DNA from: Paraphaeosphaeria minitans
Lineage: Eukaryota > Ascomycota > Dothideomycetes > Pleosporales > Didymosphaeriaceae
Assembly: GCA_015832175.1 (NCBI GenBank)
Contig: WJXW01000003.1
Coordinates: 3,844,001 to 3,908,000, forward strand
Length of the DNA: 64,000 nucleotides
Reading direction: 5' to 3'
Notes under the pieces: generated by a model
Told to the model about the DNA's origin: nothing
Databases searched by the model: none
The model's input: only the letters and a program-made list of their open reading frames with translations
Shown here: piece by piece, positions 42,094 to 54,763 of the stretch
Layout: the number at the start of each line of letters is the position of its first letter
How positions within the stretch are numbered: position 1 is the stretch's first letter
Position numbers and translations under genes: made by a program

Positions 42094-44425
42094 ACATGTG
42101 GATGATCAACTGAAAATTCTCTCGCTGAACATACGAGCTCGTCTGCTTAACCGCGCTGTGCTCCGAGTGGCTTGGAAGTGTCGTAGCGAAACGATATTGA
42201 GCACAGTGATCAAGCAGAGCCCATATTTGGCCAGCGCAAGATTGCAATCACAAATACGGTGTACCGCATGTGTTCAGAAGTCGAAAGAAGATGAGCGAAC
42301 TTGGGCGTCCCTTTCCGGAGGTCTGAAGGAGGCGTCGAGGTGAGCAAGCCTCAATTCTCACACGTCTGATGATTGGCAGCGATATGCGAACGACGCAGTT
42401 TGGGCGCCGCTTTCTTGTATGCACGGGAACAAAACGGGTCAAGATGCCCTTAACAACACAGTTCAGCTCCACTCTGCATGTCGCAATTAACCTATTACCG
42501 CCACTTCATGCCACCCATCCCGCACTTTAGACCTCATGTCAGCCACAGAGCTAGGCAATCGGCGTTTCGAATGCCACGCCAATCTATCCCTATCGTCTAG
42601 GGGTCTCCGCTTGTTACAGCAGGCGACAGACAAATATTAGATTCTAGAGCGCAACTTAACGAGTGGAAAGTTTCGACGGAAGCCCTAGCGGAGGATGCAA
42701 GGAAGAGCGGCCGCCTCACGTCTGCAGCAGCTATGCGCCATCTTGTGGCTGACCCGCTTATGGATTGAGCTGAAAGCTTGTCATTCCGGACGTATGCTGG
42801 AATGGTCCGGGTCACTATGTCAACCATCCCCAAAGTTAATCTCTCGAGCCAGCCGCATCCGCGGTTGTGACCGAGATCTTTTACTGACCCGGCGTAGCTG
42901 TGCGCGATGATTTGCTCATCGGGTCCTATTTGCTTTGCTAAGACATCGTTCATGTTGTACTCAAGCAATTAGAACGTGTACAGAACAGAATTCAGGCGTG
43001 CAGTCCATAAGTGGTAATAGTGCAAGCCATGGAAAGGAAAGATATCTTCGGGCGGTTATCGACCCCGCGGCTAATTTTTCCTAGCCTGAGTGCTGGTTCG
43101 GAATGACTGCTTTTAGAGGTATAGCTCCTGAAACTGCGGCCTCGCTACCATGAACGCTCAACAGCTCGGGTGGCAATGCGGTGGATCAATTGAAACAGTT
43201 CTTAATCCGCAAATCCAAGCTTCCTCCGCGTTTCTGCGAAATCGACGTTGTAATGCGTTCATAATCCCCTGATGGTGCGGCTTGTTGCGCTGTAATCGCT
43301 GCTCCTAATCCTCTCGAATCGTTAGGAGACCAGTGTAGAACGTGTAAGTGGACGGTAAGTGTGCGCCTGGGAGACTTCTAGCAGATGTAGTGACAACGTT
43401 CGGAACGATCGGTACAGGACAATGCTTTGTTCGCGCCTGTCTCAGCTGCGAGGTCGTTGGCGCTTGTTATCTGTTGGCCAGTGCAATTTGCGAAGGATTG
43501 ATCTACTTCGCCAATCGATTAATGCGCGATCTGCCGTTAGTGCCAAAAGACCAGGGTCCCTGCCGTCGATCGAGGTCCAGGAACGCGATACCACCGGTAG
43601 GTATTCTGTTATTCCCATGCCAAACTTTGCAACGTCATGCCTATCACTGCATCTGACATTTCAAGGTAAGGTTCTCTTCTGATATGCGTCAAAGTCAATT
43701 ACTGGGTGGAGCGAGACTGAAACAGCAAATTCGTCTCCCGCCGGCACACGAGTAAGAATAGATGCTGTCGCAAGTCACGACTGAGCCCTGTTTATCGGCT
43801 CCTCTGGCAGACATTCCTTCTTTTGCGACAGCAGAGTCCGCCGAACAGACTGCGATGGCTGACGGCGGAGCCGAATCGCTTGGACGACACTAACGACCAT
43901 GAAAGACGAGGCATCCTGGAAATTGGCTGAACGCCACGCGAAGAAACTTGATGATCCCCGGGGGCGCACGTTGAAATGGGTGTTGTGGGCACGGAATTGT
44001 CGTGACCCATGGAGGAGACCGTTCTGTACGCCACCTGTAGCCCGTAAATCGCTTGGGAGGTCGGAGCTTTTTCCGGCGAAAGCCAGAGACATGGATTTTT
44101 CGACGAACAGATCGTGATCGAAGGCTCTGGAGTGTTGGAACCCCACCCAGACCGGCCGTAACGTGAAGTCTGTGCGGCTCCTACGATAGTGTGTCTTGAC
44201 ACGAACCACTCAAATATATGCTCCAAATAGAGCTACCATTCCGCGATTACTTGTGTAGAATTGCTTGTGTGTTCATACCTCGGCATCGTTGGATTGGTCG
44301 AGATGAACTAGAGGGTATCGAATCTGTCCCCTTTCAATATTTCTGTCCAGAGCAGTCGAGTCACTTGAAGATGTTCCCACAAAGCATTGCAAATCATCCC
44401 GAATCCTTCGGCGGTGGAGACCCGT
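42094..44425. other. Gene-poor interval, 2.3 kb
   Basis: Only short or overlapping frames. The two 144-codon frames near 43775-44226 on the minus strand overlap each other and show no protein features. No RNA gene was recognised. Confidence 0.45.
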
Positions 44426-46166
44426 TCAGAAACTGAAAAGCATTTGCTCATCATCTGTGCGTGGAGTAATCAATGTGTTCGCCCATGGAATATCCGTGGT
44501 GTTGTCGCAAGCATTTTGAACATTATAAAGTAACTTTTGGTTGCCTGACCCATCATGCCCGAGTTCAGTTGCTTCCTCTTCAGTTACCTTGTCGTTCAAG
44601 GTTTGACTGGTAGACATGGCAGAAACCTTGTTGGTTGAGTTGAACGTTGGACAAACACTGTTGCCATTCTGAAATTTCGTCGCGCTTGTTTTTATATTGT
44701 GCATTTGCTCGCCGGTCTCGCAGTGGATATCGGCACCGAGGTCTCTGTACTCCTCTAGGATTTCTTCGCCTGTTTCTGCTGAATTGGCCTGAAATCCGGG
44801 GTCGCACAAGGTTTTGATAGGGCTAAACGCTGTTTTCATTGATTGAGCTTTTTGAACGTGACACCATAACCGATCAGCGATAGTCGACGCCGCATCACCG
44901 ACTAGACTATGGGTACCTAAACCTTGTTCGTTGTTCGCCCCGATAGTCGATTTCCTAAGTTCTGCGATTTTGCCTTTTAGGCTCTCAGATATTGCTAAGG
45001 AACTGAGACGATCGAGTGAGCGAGCAAGAGTTGGAGCAGTATTCATCACATGCGCGCATGCCTGTATCGAATCAGCTACCAGACTTTTGTATGCAACCCT
45101 CACTAAAGCCGGAATCGACGTACAGATGTATAGCCGGCACGCCACAGAGCCGGAGCGACGTTTGCTAAACCATGGATGAATGTGTTGGCCTTGACCTTGA
45201 GATTAGTCATGGATCCCTTCAAGCTGAGACATATCGAAAAACGCAGACCGGCATCAGCCAGAGCTGCGATGCATGCTGTTTCAGAGAACATGTCGTCAGT
45301 GACTTCAACCGTGTTAGGGTCTGAGCCAATCTCAGGAGCTTTCCTTTTGCCACGATTTGGGGAGGCGAGTTTCAGATCAAAATTTAGATTGCTTGGTGTC
45401 TTGCATAAGCGCGCTTGAACATGGATGCTTTCACCTTGATACATGGCCTTGCTATGATATGCAGAATTCAGCAGTGGATCGAATCTGCATGATGTATCTG
45501 CATTTGGGATGGTATCTGCAAAGAAAGCTTCCGCATTGCGGGACTCAAGTGCCGACTTTGCCGTTTCCCGCTTTGTACGTTTGCGTGCCACAGCACGAGT
45601 CTTGGTCTCGCAAAAAGCCATGACGAACTCGATCGAATCCAAGTTAAGTACCGGTATTGCATCTGGAGGTCGAAGGTCTACGCTGCGTGAGCTCTCGTAG
45701 CCATCTTCGGCGTTGGCAGTTGACTGTGCATCTTCACGCCAGCGGTCCATGTTGAGGTGCAGTTTTCCGTGCATCGGCTCATAGTTGAGAGGCAACGACA
45801 AGCAAAAGCCAAGCTGTTTCCACGCCTGGTCTATCAGTATGTGAGCTACTGCAGGCCATGATCACTCACTGGAGCATTGACGATGCAGTCTCCAAGCTGC
45901 TGAAGACCATGACTGTCCAGGGGCCTCCCAAGCTTTGTGCAGTTGAAGGTCATGTGCATATCGTTGCCACGTTTGACCCAAACATTTCCGGATGATAAAT
46001 AGTCCATAAGTGTATCGATTTCGAGGTTTTGAAGGTCGATGCCGCTGTTCTGTGCTGCAAGGTTATTTGTGCCTGGTGAGAGAGCGATCAATGTGGTGAG
46101 CCACAGCTCAATGTTGGCAGTCTGCATTGCAATCACTGCGCGGCCTAACTCGATAGTCCGGGACAT
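44426..46166 (-). CDS. Orphan hypothetical protein, multi-exon
   Basis: Exon 1 (45870-46166) starts 'MSRTIELGRAVIAMQTANIE' and joins exon 2 at 45825 across a 44-nt intron (GTGAGT, CTGAT, CCAG), giving 'CIVNAP' plus 'AWKQLGFCLSLPLNYEP'. Exon 2 runs to about 45175 ('LKVKANTFIHG'). The frame then changes; a 68-nt intron from a weak GTTTAG donor to TTTAG (about 45108-45175) restores it, and coding continues to 44426 ('RVAYKSLVADSIQACAH', ending 'DDEQMLFSF'). The product is roughly 550 residues with a Lys/Arg patch ('TRAVARKRTKRE') that could be nuclear targeting. No domain is recognised. The second junction is uncertain, and a frameshift is the alternative. Confidence 0.55.
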
Positions 46167-46320
46167 GTTCACGATGCCGTGAAACTGTAAAGGCAGCTAC
46201 TTGGGAAAGTGAGGTGAAGGTGTTCGGGTGGGCGACCCGCAATGATCCCAGAGGGAAGGCCAAGACGCGAACAGACGGCAAGTGCACCCGACGTCATGCC
46301 TGCACCAGCTCCAAAACACC
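46167..46320. promoter_or_regulatory. Compact divergent promoter, 154 bp
   Basis: It separates the start codons of the orphan gene (minus) and the thioesterase gene (plus). A shared promoter is inferred from spacing; no motif is called. Confidence 0.35.
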
Positions 46321-47798
46321 ATGGCTCACCTGTCCAAGACCACACTGCGCCGCGTGAGCAGGGCCGCTGAGAATTGCGCGCGTCCGATCCTGGGCCGACC
46401 TTCCGCAGTACCAGCTACGCATCGCGCCTTCCGCACCACCTCTCCCAGCCGAACTGATGGCGTATTCCGCGAGCTCACGGCGCAGCGCCTGCAGACGCCA
46501 TGGGTGGAAGCGTTGCGGAAGCAACATGAGGAAAGCAAGAACGCCGCCGAGAAACCCACCACGCCTCAGGTTCCCAAAGAACGCGAATTGAGCCCAAAGC
46601 GCATGGATGACAGCTATCACAAAGTTGTGCTTCCTCTTGCGCAAGACCCTTGGCTGCTCGACACGTACCTCAACTCTTCCGGCCACATACGTCTAGGGAC
46701 GATATTCATGGATCTCGATGCGCTATCCGGCGTCATCGCCTACAAGCACACGGGCGACGACGTAACCACTGTGACCGCCAGCTGCGATCGCATCGTGATC
46801 AATCACCCGCTCACCGAGATCTGCGATCTGGAACTGTCTGGTAAAGTCACATATGCGACTGGCAGGAGCAGTATGGAGATTACCATGCAGGTCGCGAAAG
46901 CGCCGCAAGAGGGCCAATCCATCAAGAACGAGGACGTGCTCATTCACTGCACAATGACGATGGTTGCTCTAGATCCAGCTACAAAGAAGTACATTGCTCC
47001 TGTATATGATTCCATGGAGCATGGCAGCTGACGACAGCCTCTAGACCGGTCAACGTGAACCCGCTCGTCGTATCCTCGCCCGAAGAAAAGCGTCTCTACG
47101 ACCTCGGCGAACGCAACTCCAAAGTCCGCAAACAACGCAAAGAGACAGCTCTCACCAAGCACACCCCCAACGACCTCGAATCCGACCTCATACACGCCTT
47201 CTGGCAGAAGCAACTGCAGTACCACGACCCCTACGACGAGCTCCGCAAGCCCGACAACGCGCACTTCATGGACACCACCATCCTCCGCAACGCCACCATC
47301 ATGCAGCCGCAGAACAGAAACAGGCATCAATTTATGATCTTCGGCGGCTTTCTGTTGAAGCAGACATTCGAGCTGGCTTTCACAACCGCTGCGGCGTTCG
47401 CGCACGCGCGCCCCACGTTCGTCTCGCTCGACCCGTCAACCTTCCAGAACCCGGTGCCCGTCGGCTCGATCCTATACATGACGGCCACGGTGGTATACAC
47501 GGATCCCCCGCTCATCGGCGCGCCCGGCGAGAAGTTCGACACGGAAAGCGAATACACGAGGGTGCAGGTGCGCGTGGACAGTAAAGTGCGCGACGTCGAG
47601 CACGGCCATTCGAAGCCCACGGGGACGTTCAACTACACATTCACCGTGAAGAGGAACATTAGGGTGGTGCCGAGGACGTATCAGGAATTCATGCTGTACC
47701 TCGACGCGAGGAGAAGAGCGGAGCAGGTGAAGGAGACGCTGCAGCAGGAGGGTGTGGGCTTGAGCGCACAGAAGGCGGAGCAAAGCGTTACCGAGTAG
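46321..47798 (+). CDS. Mitochondrial acyl-CoA thioesterase, ACOT9-type tandem HotDog
   Basis: Two exons, 46321-46988 and 47045-47798 (56-nt intron, phase 2), 473 residues. The N-terminus 'MAHLSKTTLRRVSRAAENCARP' is Arg/Ser/Ala-rich without acids, a mitochondrial targeting peptide. The first HotDog domain includes 'SSGHIRLGTIFMDLDALSGVIAYKH' and 'VTYATGRSSMEITMQV', and the second includes 'FMIFGGFLLKQTFELAF', 'VPVGSILYMTATVVY' and 'TRVQVRVDSKV'. Tandem HotDogs with 'ATIMQPQNRNRHQFMIFGG' match the ACOT9/10 family, which hydrolyses acyl-CoA in mitochondria. Start chosen at 46321 for its ACCATGG context; 46282 is an in-frame upstream Met. Confidence 0.92.
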
Positions 47799-48402
47799 CC
47801 TAGCTTCGCGTAGCCCTGTATGTACATGCTGCGTATTTTACACCGAAGTCAGATCGCGTGAGTGAACTCGTGTAGGCGTGCGCACACCATCATTTGGCCA
47901 TGTATTGTAGCGCGAGTCAACGCAGGCAGTATCGACGCTAGGAAGCACTCCATAACAAGAATGATGCTGACTCCATCTGGATAGAAAGCTCCTGTCGCAA
48001 AACTAAGCAGAATATGCTCTATGGTATAACATCAACAAAGACCAGTTTTTTCAAAACGCCTGCCTGCATCGTGCCCAACACCAGAGACACCCGCGACGCT
48101 AAACACAAAAAAACATGCCCAGAATGCTCGCCCGACCCGCGAGAAGAAACGAAACGAAAAGAAACGGGAAGAATAGGGAAGAAAATGGTATCCAACATGG
48201 AAGGGAAAAAAAAGGCCAACCGCGAATGCAATCCCACCCCTCGCGGGGGAACCCCCCAACCGTGCCGCCCGCGCACCCCCCTGCACAGCGAAAGCGAAAG
48301 GCGGTGAGTCTAGCGGTGTGCGAACCGCAACGCCAGCTTCGCTCGACGTTTGGGGTCCAAGAGCGCCATGGCCCCCCCCTCTTCCCAGCGCATGCACCTC
48401 TC
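47799..48402. other. Intergenic, 0.6 kb
   Basis: Downstream of the thioesterase and the small Cys-rich gene, which converge here. No supported gene. Confidence 0.5.
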
Positions 48403-48707
48403 TCACATCTCGTCCAGCTCGAACTCGAGCGCGACGTCCTCGCTGCACTCGTGGCAGTAGTAGTTGCTGAAGCCGCCGCACTCGACCGTCATGTTCTTGC
48501 ACATGTCTATGCTCCACGCGTCGTACGAGTAGCCCGAAAGGAGCCGGTTGTGGCAGATTTCCATCGAGTTGGCCCTGTGGGGTGGGGTTAGCGATTTGGC
48601 GTGGGAGTGGGATGTGGGAAGAGGGAAGAGGGACAAGGGAAAAGGGGGACGGACCAGATGTAGTAGTCGTGGTTGCAGTAGTACCAGGAGTAGGTGTATG
48701 AGCACAT
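48403..48707 (-). CDS. Small Tyr/Cys-rich protein, 74 aa
   Basis: Two exons, 48655-48707 and 48403-48574, with an 80-nt intron that has a perfect CTAAC branch point and CACAG acceptor. The donor is GTCCGT, unusual at +3. The product begins 'MCSYTYSWYYCNHDYYIW' and continues with 'SMEICHNRLLSGYSYDAW', 'DMCKNMTVECGG' and 'NYYCHECSEDVALEFELDEM'. Eight cysteines in spaced pairs and a very acidic C-terminus suggest a zinc-binding module. No signal peptide, so it is intracellular. Its start resembles that of the 81-residue protein at 33769-34014 (Met-Cys followed by aromatic residues), so the two may belong to one broad group. Function unknown. Confidence 0.66.
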
Positions 48708-50945
48708 GGTGGGTGGTTGAGTTGGTGGGTGGGTTGGTTGGTTGGTAGGGTGGGGTCGGTGTGCGACTGGGTGTGAGGTGTCGGTCAGCGAGCTGATGCG
48801 CTCGGAGGATGGATGTGGTGTGAATGGGCTGCTGGAATTGGAGTCAGCTAGAAGTTCTTTTCATCGGTGCTGCTTTACGAATAATGCGCTGTAAATGCCC
48901 GAGGCTTTGCGCTCAGCGCGAGGTTTGGGCGTTGCGATTGGGTCACCGCAGGACCGGCGCAACAAGGCTGCGAGGAAATGGATGCTGAGTCCTCACCTCA
49001 CCGCAAACCTCTTACTGCCCACCGGCGCCTCCGCGAACGGGATACCCAGGTAAGCTATGCTCGCTGGAAGACACCTAGGAATAATGGTGCGTGTTGCGAT
49101 CCGTTCAAGTGTTGTTCACACCGAGGAAGCCGGTAGGTATGCTCTTATCTCGCTCAAATCTTATATCCCACACACCTACGGTGCTCAGCAATCTCAGCAA
49201 GTAGCAGCAGAAAGTCTTTGTCCGTCCCCACGCGGGCACAAAGGCGGCTTTATACATGCGGCTTTGACTCCTCGAGCGCTCGGACCGCAGCCCACGCCGA
49301 CGGCAGTGTGCTCCCCGGATTAGTTGCACATTGATAAGTTTGACAAACGTGAAGCGGGCCAGCCGAGATGCTCGGGTCCGCATCTAGGGTCGCTCGGGGA
49401 ATACATGCAGCCCTCGCGTGAGCTGTGGTTCCAGGCGGTGGACGTGGCCGTCCGCTGCCGGTGCCGTTGCGCACAGGATGCATGATCGTACGTACCGCTC
49501 TCCATTCACATACTATGTTGAATTGGTTGAGCAGAAACTTGAGCCCCGACTGAAGCGCTCTCCTGGCCTTCAACAGTGGTGGTAAACCCCAGGTCGTGTG
49601 CATGTCTCCGAATACCGGCAAAAAGTGGGCTGGACCCTGCATCGAACCCTGCCTCTCGTTTGACTGTTTTGGCAAGCCAACCAGCGTCGAGTGTCATGCT
49701 CAGGGCCGTGAATCACCCAGCTGCGCGACTCGAAGAGGAAAGTAATAGGCCTCGAGCGGCCGGCTAGTGTGTTGTTCGCTCGCGTGGACCGACGAAAGAC
49801 TTCCGTCCTGCAGCCCGTAGATAAGACCCTACTACAATCTGATATGGAGTTGCTAGAGATGCCAGCAGTCTGTAGTTCATGGACTGGTTTCGAAGGCGAG
49901 TTGAACCACCTCTCCACCTCTCCACTCCACCATGCCGCGTGTCGCCAGCCCATGTCCTCAGCCGATGTTCCCGTCGACGGTGACAATCAATTGACTCCTC
50001 CCGAAGAACCCCCTCCAATAGGCTTATCGATCACCTACACCGCGCTATCAATGCCTCGCTGCAGTTTCCCCATGCACAGGCTGGCTTTCATCCTCACCGC
50101 CTTGCGCCCAGGCTACCCGACGAGCGTGGCCAATTGAGCGCCGGCATCGTGTCCATGGTGGAAGAGCATTGCCGTCTACAGCGAAGGCAGGAGGAGGCAG
50201 ACCAAGAATGTGAAGCGTGAAGCGCGTGTGCTGCTTAGCTAAGAAATGCCGCCATGCCGATCGCTTCCGAGCAGCCTCATCCCTTCCCTTCGGGGCGTTT
50301 CGGATCGGCCAAATCACTCATGACCTGGAGAGAAGATGATGGGCCATGGGCATTGATAATTTATGTCGCCATTGCTAGTATCTGTCAACACTATTGGCAA
50401 TGCTCTGGCGAAAAGCTTCTGACTATCTTGGGCAACCCAAGTTAAGAGTGCCGCAGCTCGCTGCCCAAAGAAGAAGTTGAGACGAGGTTGTGCTCGGCCA
50501 AACTCCGAGTTCGTATGGCCGTTTTGTACAAATGTATAGCTCGATAAAATGTACGACTCTACCAATTTCGAAGTAACAGGAGCAAGTAGGAGCACAGTCG
50601 TTGGTCCTAGTACTAGAACCGGCAGTGACACGCGACAATACTGTTCTGAACATTGCCGCGGCATACAGGCAGTCGATTAGTAGCATCTTGAACGGCGTGG
50701 TTACGTCTAGATTACCGAATAAGTGCATCGAAATTCTCGTAAGACATTGCAGGTTCGCGTTGCACATATACCAATATGGCTCTAGTGAGTGGAGAGCCCT
50801 CGGAAATGTGAACAAAGCATCCGACAGATGACCGTTGATGACCAAAAGAAATCCGACCGTGGATATGAAACGCCATGCTGTGGGAACCTTTTTGAAAAAG
50901 AAAATGCTGCTCGGCCGGAAAACCTAGGTTCCTCAATGAAACAAG
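48708..50945. other. Gene-poor interval, 2.2 kb
   Basis: No convincing gene on either strand. Frames of up to about 140 codons overlap one another and lack protein character. Confidence 0.45.
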
Positions 50946-52175
<1,230 letters not shown>

Positions 52176-53118
52176 GGTGTGTGTGTGTGCTCGATTATTA
52201 GCGCAGGTTGGCCGTTTACGAGGGCGAACAGCGGATGCAGCAGGGTATCAATGGGCGAGTTTTCGGGCTGCAGTGCGGAATGGAGGGGTTTGAGGGTGTC
52301 GCTGTCGCAATAAATGCGATGGACGAGGTGGCGGATTTAGAGCCGTTGCAAGGATTCCGCGAGCCGAGGCGGGTCCGCCGTGCTGTGATGTTTTACTCCG
52401 AGAAGCTTGTGAGGCACCTCGACTCCGCACCGGGAAGAGAAGAAGGAGGGCTAGGGGTGGTTCGTAGGAGGCTTGTCGACGTGCCACGTCTCACTTTGGC
52501 AGCAAAAGCCGAAGGATGACAAGAGTTGCGAGGTTGCGCAGGCTGAAAGCACCTCCGAGCCTTCTCCGTCGCGATATAAGCAGCCGCTGATTGGCCGCAT
52601 GCTGAGTGTATTCAGATTGAAAGCTTCTCTCTTCTTACGCTCAACGCGCACCGAGCCATCAACGTGCATGACAACGACAGGAACGATCGGCCTGGCGTCC
52701 TGATTTTATTGACCTATATGGGGCGCTCATCGTGGTGATGGGTTTCCGATCTCGACCCCGCCAGCTGCTAGATATCTGGTTCACCACCAGCGCCTAGAGC
52801 TATACTATCTCGCCGGACTGGACGTCGTTCCTTGCACCCCTCTAGACGGCGCAGCCTCTCCACAGAACGCCAATCTGGTACCGCGCAGTAATGTCGTTAC
52901 TCTAAACCACAACGACTCTAAGGCCCTACTTGAGGCTTCGAGTTCTCGTCTCTGGGCCAGGAACGCTCTCCGTGGCGTAACGGCTTCCATGGTACTCACC
53001 GGAAGCGTGCAGCTCCACGTAGAAAATTCTGCTCAATGGCTTTCTCGACACGGCACTTGCAGAGCGAGCTTGTATATAACAAAGGAAGTAACTCTCCCAT
53101 CTCAAGAACAAGGAAACT
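52176..53118. other. Intergenic, 0.94 kb
   Basis: It contains the HEM2 promoter and no supported gene. Confidence 0.5.
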
Positions 53119-53459
53119 ATGGCTCTGGAAATCGCTACCCCTGCACCGTTGTCTCGCGTTGGTTCGCTGCGTCGTCACGGGTCGTTGCGTCGTCTCGGGT
53201 CGCTGCGTCGAAATGCTTCTTTACGCCGCCACGATTCGGCGCGAGATGATTCGGAAAACATCTACACGTCGATCATGATCAAATGTGAGACGGACGCGGC
53301 CCTCATAGCAAACGTACAATCAATCCGGAAGTTCGCTGCTGTAAGTCTGGTTCATCTTGCCTTCTGATTAGGCACTCTCATTCACTGCGATATCAATGGC
53401 ATCACCCACCGTTACAATTACTTCTCATCTCGCTTGCACCCGCACAGGCAATGGCGTAA
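53119..53459 (+). CDS. Small SLRR-repeat protein, 77 aa
   Basis: Exon 1 is 53119-53340. A 107-nt intron (GTAAGT ... CGCACAG) leads to a last exon of only 12 nt (53448-53459) giving 'AMA' and a stop. The protein opens 'MALEIATPAPLSRVGSLRR' and carries four tandem copies of a six-residue unit, [GA]SLRRx, each placing a Ser three residues after Arg, the pattern recognised by basophilic kinases and 14-3-3 proteins. A short 'ENIYTSIMIKCETDAALIAN' part follows. The next gene has a similar 'RNIYTKS' segment. No domain or signal is seen. If the intron is not removed, the frame ends at 53367. Confidence 0.55.
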
Positions 53460-53708
53460 TGTCCGTCAAGTCGAGTCTGCCGTTTCCTTTACTTCTGGCC
53501 CTCGCGGCAAACTAAGCTGCCACGCGACCTTTGTCTTTACTTGATTTCACACCCGTTCTACGCCGTCAGCACGCCGCACGCCACACCCAAAGTTACTACT
53601 TGCGCAAGCACCCAATAGCCATTGTTTCTTGCTGCAATACCTTGGGACGTGTCTTGTCAGTCTGCTTGTCGTTTGCGGGTTTCCCAAGCTGCCATATCAA
53701 CCCTCACC

Positions 53709-54335
53709 ATGCCCGCACCTCAGCACCAGAAGTCCCATTATCTTCTTCCGCTCAACAGCATGATCTTCAAGTCGAAGTCATCCACAAACTTACCGTCAAC
53801 CGAACAGCGCAACATCTACACCAAGTCGACGACCACCCTCCATCGCTTATCTAGGGTCGAGCAGCCAGATGAGGAACTCACCGCCCTGCCGCTCGTCCTG
53901 CCCACCCAACCCATCCGCCGCAAGCCGAAGAAGCACGACCTAGCCGTCTCTTCACTTCGATCACGCGTCTCAACCGAGCACCTCGAGGACGTCCCGCATC
54001 CGGCACTTAGACCCTCAAGGAGCATGGGAGATCTGAAGGACAGCGACTTGGAGGACTACAGGAAGAAGGAATCGATCTGGCGACGGTTCGTCCTGGCACT
54101 CAAGAAGCCTTTCCGAAAGGACAAGGAACTGGTCGCAGAGCCGAGGGAGATGGTCATCGGCGGACCCACCGACTTCAAGCATCTGCAGACCGGAACTGCT
54201 TGCCTACCCGGCAATCCTGTCCTGCCCGCGCCTGAGATTGGCGATGCTGAAGACGAGACCTCCGGCGATTGGGAGACAGTTCGACAGTCCGAGTCAATAT
54301 TCCGCCGGGAGGAGTCTTTCCAACGTCAGCTCTAG
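53709..54335 (+). CDS. CRIB-motif protein, 208 aa
   Basis: Single exon, 208 residues. Residues 150-162 ('IGGPTDFKHLQTG') fit the CRIB consensus for Cdc42/Rac binding (I-S-x-P-x(2-4)-F-x-H-x-x-H-x-G), except that the second His is Gln/Thr here. A basic helix ('IWRRFVLALKKPFRKDK') just before it could bind acidic membrane lipids, as is common next to CRIB motifs. Ser-rich segments ('SSLRSRVSTEHLEDVP', 'RPSRSMGDLKDSDLEDY') look like phosphorylation sites. No kinase or other catalytic domain is present, so it may be a small adaptor of polarity signalling, by inference. Start at the Met in CACCATG (53709). Confidence 0.68.
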   Translation: MPAPQHQKSHYLLPLNSMIFKSKSSTNLPSTEQRNIYTKSTTTLHRLSRVEQPDEELTALPLVLPTQPIRRKPKKHDLAVSSLRSRVSTEHLEDVPHPALRPSRSMGDLKDSDLEDYRKKESIWRRFVLALKKPFRKDKELVAEPREMVIGGPTDFKHLQTGTACLPGNPVLPAPEIGDAEDETSGDWETVRQSESIFRREESFQRQL

Positions 54336-54763
54336 TATCTGCTCGTGAGTATCGCTCCAGCCATGACACGGTTCACCTGGCTAACATTGTCTAAGCCTCC
54401 TTCCATTCTCTTTCTGAATTTTAACCTCCTGTCCCACTGTAGGACAGACGAGACATTGCTCAAGGTCTACAAATGGGACTTGCGGCTTATGAGTTGTTTC
54501 TGGCGTTGATACAGCGTTCTTGCTTACCCCCATCTTCTGGTTGTTTGCCATTCCCATAACAGCTCAGATGGCCCCATTATCTATTTCGCGCTGATCCCAG
54601 CGTCTTGTATTACTCTAACCCTAACATATTGTCTTTCACGCCAAAGATGGGCGTTTGCGTTATATCAAAATCAGCTTTCCATGCATCACGCTCATGGCAA
54701 GCGTCTTGCACCATACCAAAACCAGGTATTCATGCATTCAACAAGCATCAATACAAAAATCTA
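54336..54763. other. Convergent intergenic region
   Basis: 428 bp between two convergent genes; nothing else seen. Confidence 0.5.

Noticed and set aside
42586..42660. Possible tRNA-like stretch near TCGTCTAGGGGT
   Set aside because: The D-arm-like phrase is not followed by a matching anticodon stem or a T-arm GGTTCGA box.
43775..44226. Two 144-codon minus-strand frames
   Set aside because: They overlap in different frames over the same bases and neither shows protein-like features.
49057..49986. Several frames of 60-140 codons
   Set aside because: No family resemblance, overlapping on both strands, no plausible splicing to neighbours.
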